This document shows positions 17,780-27,667 of a stretch of 64,000 nt of DNA, one piece after another. Source of the DNA: Methanoregulaceae archaeon (lineage in GTDB: Archaea; Halobacteriota; Methanomicrobia; Methanomicrobiales; Methanospirillaceae); the NCBI GenBank assembly GCA_015660965.1, contig JACTVG010000001.1, positions 248,001 to 312,000 of the forward strand. The letters are read 5' to 3'. The notes below the pieces were generated by a model. It searched no databases and had not been told where the DNA came from. It saw only the letters and a program-made list of their open reading frames with translations. The number at the start of each line of letters is the position of its first letter. Position 1 is the stretch's first letter. The position numbers and the translations under genes are program-made.

Positions 17780-18982
17780 ATGGAACGGCACCACGGATTG
17801 TTGCTCGCAGGTATTCTCGCATTTTTCAGTATTATAATTGCCCCTCTTTTGCAACCTGCATGGCTCATGGCGCTTGTTGTAATCTTTTTTTCACTTGTTC
17901 TCTACCGTTTCTTTGAAACAAAATACATTTCATATTCTTTTTTTGTTCTTGCTGCACTCTACGGTCTTGGACTTCTTCCTCTTTTTTTCTTCTCCTGTAC
18001 TCTGGCTATATTGGTTGTCGGTGAAATTGTTTTTGGCACTGGTGCGGATGATCTGAACACTTACCTCTATTACATCATTTCTACCGCTTGGGCCGCAGTG
18101 CTACTGATGGTATACCTCCACAAATTCGTACCACTTACGATCATTTTTGGGCTTGTGGTAGCGGTATTACTCAAAGTAATCTTGTTAAAATATGAGGATT
18201 CGTTAGTCATCGAGGCTCTCGGCATAGCCATGACGATGTACTTGATTGATGAACTGAACTATAAGGCCGATTTACAGATGGTGGTCATCGCAGTTATTGT
18301 CGCCTTTGCTTTTGGATATTTTGCATTTCGATTCAAAACTGCTGACCTCTCTGGACTTTTTTCCGCTGCGCTCATCGGTATTATCCTTATCGTCTTTGCT
18401 GATGCTCGCTGGTTTTTTATAATGCTTGCATTTTTCATCCTCGGATCAATTTCAACAAGATACAAGTACGATTTCAAGAGGAAACTAGGTATTGAGCAAG
18501 GACATAGTGGGGCGCGAGGTTACCGCAATGTCTTTGCAAACGGGATTGTAGCCGCAGCGGCAGCAGTTTTATATGGAGTTTTCGTTAGACCAGAGTTTAT
18601 TATCCTTTACATTGGATGTGTTGCGACCGCTACAGCAGATACAATGGCAAGCGAGATCGGTGTTACTGGAGGAACCCCCCACATGATCACAACGATGAAG
18701 AAAGTTCCAATTGGGACAAATGGGGGTATCACAATAACAGGAGAACTTATCGCATTCGTTGGTGCGTCTATTGTCTGCCTTGTTGCACTTCTTCTGAATG
18801 TAATAACACCAGAGATGGTGCTTGTTTGTACAATTGCTGGTATAGTTGGGACAAATATCGATAGTATTGTTGGTGCAACACTTGAGAACCACGGATTTGT
18901 GGGTAATGCAGGGACGAACCTGTTAGCAACTATCGGTGGTGGGATATTTGCAGTTTGGTTATTTTTATTTTTAAAAATTTAA
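17780..18982 (+). CDS. DUF92 (TMEM19/VTE6-like) integral membrane protein with extended N-terminus
   Basis: A 400-residue protein with about ten predicted membrane segments. The C-terminal half (from about residue 185) is the DUF92 domain, with GARGYRNVFANG, ATATADTMASEIG and VPIGTNGGITITGE, and the final NHGFVGNAGTNLLAT. The first 180 residues add four or five hydrophobic helices. Arabidopsis VTE6, a DUF92 member, is a phytyl-phosphate kinase, so an isoprenyl-phosphate kinase role in archaeal lipid metabolism is possible but not shown. It is divergent from valS with a 110-base gap. Confidence 0.85.
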   Translation: MERHHGLLLAGILAFFSIIIAPLLQPAWLMALVVIFFSLVLYRFFETKYISYSFFVLAALYGLGLLPLFFFSCTLAILVVGEIVFGTGADDLNTYLYYIISTAWAAVLLMVYLHKFVPLTIIFGLVVAVLLKVILLKYEDSLVIEALGIAMTMYLIDELNYKADLQMVVIAVIVAFAFGYFAFRFKTADLSGLFSAALIGIILIVFADARWFFIMLAFFILGSISTRYKYDFKRKLGIEQGHSGARGYRNVFANGIVAAAAAVLYGVFVRPEFIILYIGCVATATADTMASEIGVTGGTPHMITTMKKVPIGTNGGITITGELIAFVGASIVCLVALLLNVITPEMVLVCTIAGIVGTNIDSIVGATLENHGFVGNAGTNLLATIGGGIFAVWLFLFLKI

Positions 18983-19002
18983 TTTAGGATTTTGTATTTT
19001 GT

Positions 19003-19842
19003 TCAATACTTATACCAACGTCCCTTGCTGTCAAACTCTCCCATTTGTTGTTGGATTGGAGTGGTTCCGCCAACAATCAAACGGTAAAAACATGCCTTAT
19101 ATGTGTAAATAAAGGGGATAAGTATGGTCACCCAGCAAAATATGAGAACTGTTGTAATCCAAATACCATCTGTTCCAATCATCATGGTGAGTTGATTCGG
19201 ACTCAACGATTGTAACTGGGTTTCGTTAAACTTTGTAATCGGTTCGAGTCGGTCAGCAAGAAATGCAGACCAAATTACAAGAAACGCGAAGCTTATAGAA
19301 AGTATAATTACTATACATCCGATAAAAAAGAGAATTACTTCTGTTAGATTAGCGGTTACAACCTCGATGCTTCGATGTAGAGATTCGAATACTTTTTTCC
19401 CTTCAAAGACAGCAGCAGTATCATAAAAAAAAGTAAGAATATAAGTCGGTAATATGACCGCAATAACTAAAAAGGAGAGAAGTGCAGCAGCTGGTGTTGC
19501 ACCTATAAGTGTGAGTGTAAGAACAACCATGATGAATATGAGAAGGATACCGAATACGATCACAAGTGTGGGTACGAGTACTTTGAAATAGTAAGAGATA
19601 CCGTCAGAGAATAGCCCCTCAAGGGTTACTACATTCTTTTTTATTGCTACAAGTAAGCCGATGATGAAAAACAGTGCAACTAATAAAAATAGAATCAAAA
19701 GCCGGCTTGTAAAAAAGGTGCCGGCTTGGATCAAAACAAGCCATACAATCACTGCAAGAACTCCAGTTATGGCACCTGGTATAAATAGCAGCGGTGATCG
19801 CATGAGGAGATTAATGGTTTCTTTGAGCGCTAATAAAGACAT
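19003..19842 (-). CDS. Multi-pass membrane protein of unknown function
   Basis: A 279-residue protein with six or so hydrophobic helices (near residues 15-40, 45-65, 90-115, 120-140, 170-200, 230-250). It resembles the archaeal multi-pass families with repeated long hydrophobic stretches separated by short loops, but I see no catalytic motif. It begins 2 bases after the stop of the pyruvate-kinase C-terminal-like gene, so the two are co-transcribed. Function cannot be assigned. Confidence 0.7.
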   Translation of the reverse strand: MSLLALKETINLLMRSPLLFIPGAITGVLAVIVWLVLIQAGTFFTSRLLILFLLVALFFIIGLLVAIKKNVVTLEGLFSDGISYYFKVLVPTLVIVFGILLIFIMVVLTLTLIGATPAAALLSFLVIAVILPTYILTFFYDTAAVFEGKKVFESLHRSIEVVTANLTEVILFFIGCIVIILSISFAFLVIWSAFLADRLEPITKFNETQLQSLSPNQLTMMIGTDGIWITTVLIFCWVTILIPFIYTYKACFYRLIVGGTTPIQQQMGEFDSKGRWYKY

Positions 19843-19844
19843 GA

Positions 19845-20435
19845 TTAGCGAACCCTCGGCATGGCGACGATCTCACGTACTTGTAGATCAAAAAAGTTCG
19901 CTGTGTATGCGGGGCGGATCACGCACACAGTATCCGCACCGCTCATTGTACCGCCGATCCCGATAACCTCTTCATTTACCCCAATCGCCCCTTGATCTGC
20001 AGCGATCAATACACATTCCACTGCTACCTTGAGCCCTACTGCGACAACGCGCCGCAATCCCTCAGCTATCGCTTCGGTACGTGAACCACCGCCTATCTTA
20101 GGAGATCGAGAAATCGCTCGTTCGAGTCCTGAAAGAGCATGAGTACCTGTGACAATTATGACCCCTTGTTTTTTAAGATCTTCAGCAATTTTTGTATCAA
20201 ATTCCCATTCTCCAGGTTTTGAAAAACCAAAAACATGGGTAACGACAATCAAGGACAAACCTTCCTTACTAGTCTCTTTGAAGCATTTACGTGCCGTTTC
20301 ACCAGATGTACTTGCCACTAATATCTTGGTTATATTGAGTTCTTTTGCCCGCTCAACCGCAAACCGGATTGCATTCTCTGTATTTCCTTTACCCGGGGCA
20401 TCAAAATAATAGATATTTTTGCGAACAAATGCCAT
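19845..20435 (-). CDS. Stand-alone pyruvate kinase C-terminal-like domain protein
   Basis: A 196-residue protein. It matches the alpha/beta domain found at the C-terminus of pyruvate kinases: YFDAPGKGNTENAIRFAVERA, then KILVASTSGETARK, LIVVTHVFGF, VIIVTGTHALSG and GGTMSGADTVCVI. The catalytic barrel of pyruvate kinase is absent, so it is not an enzyme of glycolysis. Such free domains are widespread in archaea and may bind a nucleotide or small phosphorylated ligand. It is followed directly by a membrane protein gene and faces the YchF-like GTPase gene. Confidence 0.8.
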   Translation of the reverse strand: MAFVRKNIYYFDAPGKGNTENAIRFAVERAKELNITKILVASTSGETARKCFKETSKEGLSLIVVTHVFGFSKPGEWEFDTKIAEDLKKQGVIIVTGTHALSGLERAISRSPKIGGGSRTEAIAEGLRRVVAVGLKVAVECVLIAADQGAIGVNEEVIGIGGTMSGADTVCVIRPAYTANFFDLQVREIVAMPRVR

Positions 20436-20528
20436 ACTTACATTTTAATAAACAGGCAAGAAAAGCTTTGTCAGGTTCTGTTACTTACACAAATAATTAC
20501 TTGGTTCAGATTAATGGGGTGGGATACA

Positions 20529-21698
20529 ATGATTACACTGGCGCTTGCAGGAAAACCCAATTGTGGAAAATCGACCTTTTTTAAAGCAGCTACTATGGCG
20601 AACGCTGAGATTGCCAACTATCCATTTACGACTATCAACCCGAACTTCGGCGTTGCATACGTTCGGTCCAAATGTCCCTGTAGAGAATTAAACCTCGTAT
20701 GCGGAAAATGTGTTGATGGGAACCGCTTCGTTCCAGTAAACCTAATTGATGTAGCAGGACTCGTTCCTGATGCACATAAGGGCAAGGGATTGGGAAACCA
20801 ATTTCTCGATCACTTGAGACAGGCAAATGCAATCCTACACATTGTGGATGCGAGTGGGGGAACTGATAGCGAAGGTAATCCTGTTGGTGTTGGAAACCAC
20901 GATCCTTCTGAAGATATCAAATTCCTCGGTTTTGAGATGACTATGTGGGTCTATGGAATACTTGACAAGCATTGGGCTAAACTGAATCGTCAAGCGCAAG
21001 TCAAGGGATTCTCCATCTACGAGGCAATCGCTGAGGTCTTTACAGGACTTGGCATCACTCCTGAAGACGTTCGAGATGCAGAACATCTTCATAAGATCGA
21101 CCTGGTACACGCAAAAATGGAGGATCTCATACCTTTTTGTGCGGAGTTCGTAAAAGTATCAAAGCCAATGCTTGTGGTTGGGAACAAGGTCGATGAAGTT
21201 CCAGAATTGTTACATAGAAAATTGAGTGCACAAAATGTAGTTTTTGTCAGTGCAGTATCTGAACTCGCCCTCAGAAACGCAGCAGCTGCTCATATTATTA
21301 GTTATCTTCCCGGTGATTTGGTGTTTAAGGTTGTGAATGAAAGTGCATTGTCTAATGTTCAAAAGGCGGGTCTCGCAAAGATAGCTGATATAATAAAGAA
21401 ATATGGTGGGACGGGTGTTCAACAAGCGATCAATCGTGCGGTTTTTGAGTTGCTAAATATGATTGTTGTATATCCGGTAGAGGATGAGAATCATTATTGT
21501 GACAAAAAGGGGCAGATACTGCCAGACGCATTTCTGATGCGTAAAGGATCGACACCTCATGATCTGGCATTCATGGTGCATACCGATATTGGAAAAAGTT
21601 TTTTATATGCAATCGATGCCAGAACTAAAATGCGGATCAAAGAAAGCCATCAATTGAAAGATGGGGATATTATCCGCATTGTTAGCACGGCAAAGTAA
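20529..21698 (+). CDS. YchF/OLA1-related TGS-domain GTPase
   Basis: About 389 residues from the ATG at 20,529, preceded by GGTGGG; an ATG at 20,514 is an upstream alternative. The G1 motif is GKPNCGKST, G3 is DVAGLVPDAHKGKG, G4 is NKVD. An inserted Cys set (CPCREL...CGKC) lies between G1 and G3, as in archaeal members. A helical domain follows and the C-terminus is a TGS-type fold (about residues 310-389). The family binds GTP or ATP and associates with ribosomes. It is a single-gene unit. Confidence 0.92.
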   Translation: MITLALAGKPNCGKSTFFKAATMANAEIANYPFTTINPNFGVAYVRSKCPCRELNLVCGKCVDGNRFVPVNLIDVAGLVPDAHKGKGLGNQFLDHLRQANAILHIVDASGGTDSEGNPVGVGNHDPSEDIKFLGFEMTMWVYGILDKHWAKLNRQAQVKGFSIYEAIAEVFTGLGITPEDVRDAEHLHKIDLVHAKMEDLIPFCAEFVKVSKPMLVVGNKVDEVPELLHRKLSAQNVVFVSAVSELALRNAAAAHIISYLPGDLVFKVVNESALSNVQKAGLAKIADIIKKYGGTGVQQAINRAVFELLNMIVVYPVEDENHYCDKKGQILPDAFLMRKGSTPHDLAFMVHTDIGKSFLYAIDARTKMRIKESHQLKDGDIIRIVSTAK

Positions 21699-21855
21699 GA
21701 CAAAAAGCATCTCTTCGTCAGACAATCCTGCCGCTCTATTCAAAAATCTCGCTTAAAATTGATTATTTTCCTGTTAAAACCCCCATTTCTCCACAAAGTT
21801 TTTAAAGAGATGTGTTAAATAGGAGATTTACCTCAAAAAGGCAGGGGGTGAAGTA

Positions 21856-22176
21856 ATGGGAGCAGAAATCTACCAGGCGCAAGTAATAAAGAATTTTTTT
21901 GACACTATTACCGGAACTGATCGTAACCTATCACGAATCTACATGTGTGTTATAAGCGTAGCAAAACTCCGAATGGAGTCTCCAGATAAGATGACGCATC
22001 TTGTTGATCAACTACGCAAGAGTAAACAAAACAAAGAACTCTCTGTAGATATTCTTGACTACATGTGCGATGTGGCTCTCCAAATTGAACTGACTGCTAT
22101 CCAGACTGCGTTTGGTGTCAAACAAGTGAAGGAGCTCTCGCAGGACTTCACTGGAATAAGTGTCGATTCGCTTTAA
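21856..22176 (+). CDS. Small helical protein, unknown
   Basis: A 106-residue protein with a strong ribosome-binding site (GGGGGTGA about 5 bases before the ATG). It is almost entirely helical by composition, with no Cys pairs except two single Cys residues and no transmembrane helix. The motif NFFDTITGTDRNLSRIYMC opens it. I do not recognise the family. It stands alone between the GTPase and an unrelated minus-strand gene. The good start signal makes it very likely a real gene. Confidence 0.65.
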   Translation: MGAEIYQAQVIKNFFDTITGTDRNLSRIYMCVISVAKLRMESPDKMTHLVDQLRKSKQNKELSVDILDYMCDVALQIELTAIQTAFGVKQVKELSQDFTGISVDSL

Positions 22177-22382
22177 TCTCAAACTTCTCATTTTTAAAAA
22201 ATTTTTGGCAGTTGCATTTTTCCATCATTGCCAAAATATTTTCACTTAAACACACGGTGTCGGTGTTTTAAATTATAATACATTTAGATTTAGGAATTTT
22301 CAGCACTCCTTGTATGATGTATTGAAAGTTCAGTTATAGAAAAAATTGACATGATGTATATGCCTTTTTTAATACCTTATCC

Positions 22383-23234
22383 TCAAAATATTCCAAGTGC
22401 CATTTTGTAAGAGGAGAGGATCTTAATCGCAAAATTTTGATGCTCATCCAGTGCCTGATCATCATCTTGTGATGTATTTTTTGCAACTGCATAGAGTAAT
22501 ATAAGTGCGTTATCGAGGTCTAGTGAACCTGCGTCTTCAATTTTTTCCGGTGGGAGGTTAATAGCAATAAAGGGGCGTTCACTTTCAGAAAACGATAAGC
22601 TTGTATTAGGCCTTACTTGTGCGTTTTCAAGGTCTTCTGAATTTAATTGGACAATCTTAAGAGCTTTTTTGAGTACATTGTACGTTTCTCCATCTGGTAA
22701 TTGTGAACGTGCAAGTCTACATTCTTCAATAGTATTCTGATAGAGTCCAAATTTGAAGCTTAGAAATGCAGAAGCTATCTTATGGGCAGTTTTTCTCTGA
22801 ATATTTTTGAATTCCGGTTTTATTTTCTCGATATAATCATGCAGAAATTTTTCCATAGAATTAGATCCTCCTTTGGCATCCTCCGATGAACCGAATCTTA
22901 TGTTCAGCCGGACCAATACGATGGTAATGCTAATGGCGAACAGAAATTGCAACAATAAAGTTGGGGTAAACTCCACTGATGCAAGAAAGATGAGTATTGC
23001 ATAGAGCGGGGCACAGAGCGCCACAATGTCCTTTTTAGGAGTTTTATAAGCAAGGTAACCAAGTAAAAACGCACCTGCAACGCACCCCCATGCAAACGAG
23101 CCAGCATCGTTAATAACTCCAACTCGTTGGAGTAAGACGGCAATAAGAATACCTCCAAATGAAACAATAGGAATTGCATATGTCAGAATGCGTTTGTTTC
23201 GTTCTGAAGGGATTATTGCCGTCTTAATATCCAT
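22383..23234 (-). CDS. Membrane protein with cytosolic helical tail, unknown
   Basis: About 283 residues from the ATG at 23,234, chosen because AAGGA lies 7 bases upstream; the reading frame extends 12 codons further to a TTG. Four hydrophobic helices occupy roughly residues 15-115, followed by a charged, helical cytosolic region to the C-terminus that resembles a tetratricopeptide-like helix array (AHKIASAFLSFKFGLYQNTIEECRL, described only in part). No enzyme motif is visible. Monocistronic. Function unknown. Confidence 0.65.
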   Translation of the reverse strand: MDIKTAIIPSERNKRILTYAIPIVSFGGILIAVLLQRVGVINDAGSFAWGCVAGAFLLGYLAYKTPKKDIVALCAPLYAILIFLASVEFTPTLLLQFLFAISITIVLVRLNIRFGSSEDAKGGSNSMEKFLHDYIEKIKPEFKNIQRKTAHKIASAFLSFKFGLYQNTIEECRLARSQLPDGETYNVLKKALKIVQLNSEDLENAQVRPNTSLSFSESERPFIAINLPPEKIEDAGSLDLDNALILLYAVAKNTSQDDDQALDEHQNFAIKILSSYKMALGIF

Positions 23235-23384
23235 CGGGAGTTCCTTGGAAATATTAGCACGCTTATGCAATGAACATAACCTAAGTTTGCAAATTTTTTA
23301 GCGACATTTTTTGAATCTAGGGAATACCCATGTTCTGATCCCGTGTTTATAAGAAGAGGCAATACCAAATAGCTATCAACTGCT

Positions 23385-24134
23385 ATGGGTGCCGTTATCT
23401 TTTCCGATGTGCACGCCGATGCTTATGCTATTGCCGCACTTACTTCCTGCATAAAAAAACCGGCTTTTCGAGATTATTTTGGACCTATTGACGTAGTAGT
23501 TAATCTGGGGGATGTCCTTCATCGTGGTAATCAACCGAAAGAAGCCCTCGAAAACGTAATTGCACTCGGAAAAGAATACCGTTTAATTTCAGTGCTTGGA
23601 AATCATGACCATGCCTTTCTAAATGGGCTTCTTGTTAGCGGAAGCGATAGCGAAAGTTTGTATCGACATGAAGAGCTACGAGGATCACCGTTACTATCTA
23701 TATTTACAGGAATGCCGATGGAATGGGTCCATGATTCCATGCTCTTTGTGCATGGTGGACCATTAGAGATAGGGACATCCACTCTCAATCTCAAATGTTG
23801 GCAGCGTTTAGGAAGAGAATCTGGTGAATTTTTTACCGGATATCATTATACACCTGATATGGCGTTTGCTGCCTTACGTTCTCGGAATCTAAGTCATCTC
23901 TGTTGCGGACACCAACATACTTCGATTTGTTGCCAGAGCACTCCTCAAGGAATAAAAAACTACAAACTGGAATTTTCCCCGATTGAAGGATCTTTTAAAA
24001 GACTTGATGCGTTGTATATATCGCGGGTGCTTCTTGATGTACCAACAATCTTTCGTATAGGTGAGTGTCATGGTGAACGACCTGAATTTGCATACACTGA
24101 TTTTAAAACATTTACTTTCATTAGACTTGAATGA
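23385..24134 (+). CDS. Calcineurin-like metallophosphoesterase
   Basis: A 249-residue protein with the classical metal-binding motifs in order: FSDVHAD near residue 7, NLGDVLHRG near residue 46, GNHDH near residue 76, a late FVHGGP near residue 125 and CCGHQHTS near residue 178. These coordinate two metal ions for phosphoester hydrolysis. The substrate is unknown; the length fits YfcE/MJ0936-like phosphodiesterases. A TATA-like TTTATAAG lies at 23,345-23,352, giving a short leader. Confidence 0.88.
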   Translation: MGAVIFSDVHADAYAIAALTSCIKKPAFRDYFGPIDVVVNLGDVLHRGNQPKEALENVIALGKEYRLISVLGNHDHAFLNGLLVSGSDSESLYRHEELRGSPLLSIFTGMPMEWVHDSMLFVHGGPLEIGTSTLNLKCWQRLGRESGEFFTGYHYTPDMAFAALRSRNLSHLCCGHQHTSICCQSTPQGIKNYKLEFSPIEGSFKRLDALYISRVLLDVPTIFRIGECHGERPEFAYTDFKTFTFIRLE

Positions 24135-24210
24135 AATGGGATTTCCAAACGGAATTGATAATTAATTTTTTAGTTCAAAATCGGCCAGTTTTGACGTATT
24201 TTCACAGAAA

Positions 24211-24219
24211 ATTTATATA
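24211..24219 (+). promoter_or_regulatory. TATA box of the antitoxin-like gene
   Basis: ATTTATATA, 23-31 bases before the ATG at 24,242. At the usual archaeal spacing transcription would begin at or within a few bases of the start codon, giving a leaderless mRNA. Confidence 0.65.
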
Positions 24220-24222
24220 CCC

Positions 24223-24239
24223 TTACCACCCAGTGGTAA
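24223..24239. promoter_or_regulatory. Perfect palindromic operator between TATA box and start codon
   Basis: TTACCAC-CCA-GTGGTAA: two perfect 7-base arms with a 3-base spacer, filling the space between the TATA box and the ATG. A protein bound here would block transcription initiation. The gene it controls encodes a small DNA-binding-like protein, so the simplest reading is autorepression. Confidence 0.6.
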
Positions 24240-24241
24240 TT

Positions 24242-24421
24242 ATGCCTCGTGCAGGTGAGGGGCGATCTATAAAGATCGACCCCGAAGTGTATGAGGCGTT
24301 GGTTGCGCTGAAACATGGTAAAATGACCATCAGCGACGTTATCGCACAAATGCTGCGTGATTGCTATGGTTGGCATTTGGAATATCCAGATGAACAACTC
24401 GAGCTTGAAGATTTCACGTAG
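24242..24421 (+). CDS. Antitoxin-like small DNA-binding protein
   Basis: A 59-residue protein. The frame extends upstream to 24,131, but that segment covers the promoter; the ATG at 24,242 fits the TATA box and gives a compact product. It begins MPRAGEGRSIKIDPEVYEAL and continues KMTISDVIAQML, the strand-helix-helix pattern of ribbon-helix-helix/VapB-type antitoxins common in methanogens. No VapC or MazF gene follows: the next 200 bases hold only a short unrecognised frame. It is either a solitary regulator or the surviving half of a toxin-antitoxin pair. The palindromic operator in front supports self-repression. Confidence 0.7.
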   Translation: MPRAGEGRSIKIDPEVYEALVALKHGKMTISDVIAQMLRDCYGWHLEYPDEQLELEDFT

Positions 24422-24486
24422 ATAAAGTGGAACCCTCTCTCCCATGTTGCTGCGATTAAAATCAAAAAAAAATCTAGAAACACGCC

Positions 24487-24618
24487 TTGCCTAGGTGGTA
24501 TAGTATAAAAGCCCAAAACCTTGAGGAAGACCTGACACGGGATACAATAAATCGGCTAATCCAACGAATAGATGAGGAACTCTCCATGCCAGATGAGACC
24601 GGGCATGAAGAGTATTAA
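24487..24618 (+). other. Possible small frame or gene remnant after the antitoxin-like gene
   Basis: A frame of 43 residues from a TTG, ending at 24,618, with protein-like composition in its second half (NLEEDLTRDTINRLIQRI, amphipathic helix, then acidic tail). No ribosome-binding site or recognised family. It could be a leftover C-terminus of a lost partner gene. The rest of the 24,422-24,639 gap shows nothing else. Confidence 0.2.
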
Positions 24619-24639
24619 TGCTCTTTCCAGGTATGACCC

Positions 24640-25935
24640 TCACTGTGAAGGAGTGAAATAATCGGGATATTGAATCTGCACGTCATTCCCTGATATTTCC
24701 CCAAATGTTTTTTCAAGTTTCTGTTTTAATGAAGGTATATTTTGTTTTAATTCGTTGCACCACTCATTTAACTCGATTTGAGACTGCTGCTCTTTGAGGA
24801 GGAGCGCTTCAAGATGATTTTTTTCTTTTGAAAAATTTTCACTGCGGGAAATGACAGGATGTGAGCAAAGTGCTTGTTTGATAGACTCACATTGTGTCTT
24901 TTGATTGGCATGTGTGGTTAGAAGGGTTGTAATCTCATCGATAATTTTGTTTGGACCCGAAAATAGAGTGCGCTCTTCTTTATTCTTGAGGATGATCTCC
25001 CCGCGTTCAATCATTCGCAATACTAATGGTAAAGATAATTTGAGGGACTCGTCGAGATCTACAACGATAGGAACATCATGGTCTGATAGAAGGTCCATTG
25101 CATGCTTGAGAGTTCTTTCTTCAGAATTCTTATGTTGTTTATGGGCAACGTTCTCTGCTTTTCGGAGTACATGGGATGCAGTCATCGAAAGTACTGAATA
25201 TCGACGAATCGTTCCTTCACATTCTTCGGTCAATTTCTGAAGTGTTTTTCGTTGTTCAGATAAAGTATGATGAGCAACATCATGCTCGAGTATTTGAAGT
25301 TCTTTTTCAATTACATCAATCTTTATTCTGTTCTCGTGCATTCGTTGCTCGATCCTAATGAGCTTCTCTTGAGCTTTAAGAGTATCATTTTCTATATCAA
25401 TAAGTGCCCCAAAAGTCTTTTTAGCATCAGAAATCTGTGAAGTCTCTCTGCGATATTGAGCAAGACCGCCAGTCATTTCGTTAATCTCATGACCAATTGC
25501 ATCAATACCAGTTTTGACGGATTTCATCTCATCAGGAAATACCGTTTGAAGGTATTTTCCCTGTCCTTTCGAACTATTAATGCAATTTTTAAGGATTTCA
25601 GCAGCAGCAGAATAGAATCTCTCAATATCCTTAGGTAGTGGTTTTGAAAGTGCCGTTTCCATTGATTTTATAAATTGTGGTAGTGTGTTCTTCGCGATGC
25701 GTTTCAATTTAGGATGAATTTCTTTATTGTATTGTGCTGCACGAAATATCTGGATAGTCTGTTTGAGGTTATTGATTGATAATTGAATGTTGTTCATATG
25801 CGTGTTGGTTTGTTTTGCCAGCGTCTCTGTTACAGTAATTTCACGATTATCAAGCCAACTTGGAATCTCATCAAATCCGATCTGAAATGATGCAGGTTTT
25901 TCAGATTTAATGAGATTTTTTAATCGTTCAAACAT
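24640..25935 (-). CDS. Long coiled-coil protein, unknown
   Basis: About 431 residues from the ATG at 25,935 (a TTG four codons upstream is possible). It is cytosolic and almost entirely helical, with strong coiled-coil character around residues 45-130 and 180-270, and again at 335-410. A short segment near residue 285 (HDVPIVVDLDESLKLSLPLVLR) looks globular. No enzymatic motif, Cys cluster or membrane helix is visible. A structural or scaffolding role is conceivable but I do not assign one. Confidence 0.7.
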   Translation of the reverse strand: MFERLKNLIKSEKPASFQIGFDEIPSWLDNREITVTETLAKQTNTHMNNIQLSINNLKQTIQIFRAAQYNKEIHPKLKRIAKNTLPQFIKSMETALSKPLPKDIERFYSAAAEILKNCINSSKGQGKYLQTVFPDEMKSVKTGIDAIGHEINEMTGGLAQYRRETSQISDAKKTFGALIDIENDTLKAQEKLIRIEQRMHENRIKIDVIEKELQILEHDVAHHTLSEQRKTLQKLTEECEGTIRRYSVLSMTASHVLRKAENVAHKQHKNSEERTLKHAMDLLSDHDVPIVVDLDESLKLSLPLVLRMIERGEIILKNKEERTLFSGPNKIIDEITTLLTTHANQKTQCESIKQALCSHPVISRSENFSKEKNHLEALLLKEQQSQIELNEWCNELKQNIPSLKQKLEKTFGEISGNDVQIQYPDYFTPSQ

Positions 25936-25988
25936 GGATAAAGTCAAAACTCCGATTTGTGAAGGTCACATGCCCAAAGTATACAATT

Positions 25989-27268
<1,280 letters not shown>

Positions 27269-27318
27269 GATTGTGCTAATACAGATATGGAAAGGCGTAT
27301 AATAATACGTTCATTCTC

Positions 27319-27633
27319 ATGAGTTACCTGATTTATGTCGCAATCTTTGGTGAAGTAGCAGTTATATTTCTTTGGGTACGTGATGCGCGAATCTTCTTTC
27401 TCACTGGTTTTCAAGGTTATCGGAAGGCTGCATACAGGGGTATTGCATATGGTGCTCTTGCAACATTTGGCGTTGCGTGTGCAATGTTCTTCTTGGAGTT
27501 ATTAGGGCTAGGACTTATACTTGCGGCTCTTTATATGCAGGGTCGTATTGAACGCGAGAAGGTCTGGAGCAATGAAGGAACCATCGGACGGTTCCTTGGC
27601 AGTGTGAAAAGACAAAAGGCGAATATGAAATAA
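27319..27633 (+). CDS. Small membrane protein, unknown
   Basis: A 104-residue protein with a hydrophobic N-terminal helix (residues 3-20), then a second hydrophobic region (about 45-75) and a basic, soluble C-terminus (SVKRQKANMK). No motif identifies it. It lies 34 bases before hisS on the same strand and may be co-transcribed with hisS-top6B-top6A. It is likely to be a true gene, on codon usage and context, but of unknown function. Confidence 0.6.
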   Translation: MSYLIYVAIFGEVAVIFLWVRDARIFFLTGFQGYRKAAYRGIAYGALATFGVACAMFFLELLGLGLILAALYMQGRIEREKVWSNEGTIGRFLGSVKRQKANMK

Positions 27634-27667
27634 TGGAGCGGGGATTAATACTCTTAGGGATTTTTAG

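Noticed and set aside
17728-17916. 62-residue frame starting before the DUF92 gene
   Set aside because: Overlaps the membrane protein in another frame and has no family features.
21699-21855. Possible tRNA or small RNA before the 106-residue protein
   Set aside because: No cloverleaf, no GGTTCRA-type loop and no stable hairpin could be made out. No tRNA, rRNA or CRISPR array was seen anywhere in the window.
24131-24241. N-terminal extension of the antitoxin-like protein
   Set aside because: The DNA carries the TATA box and operator, so it is promoter and not coding sequence.
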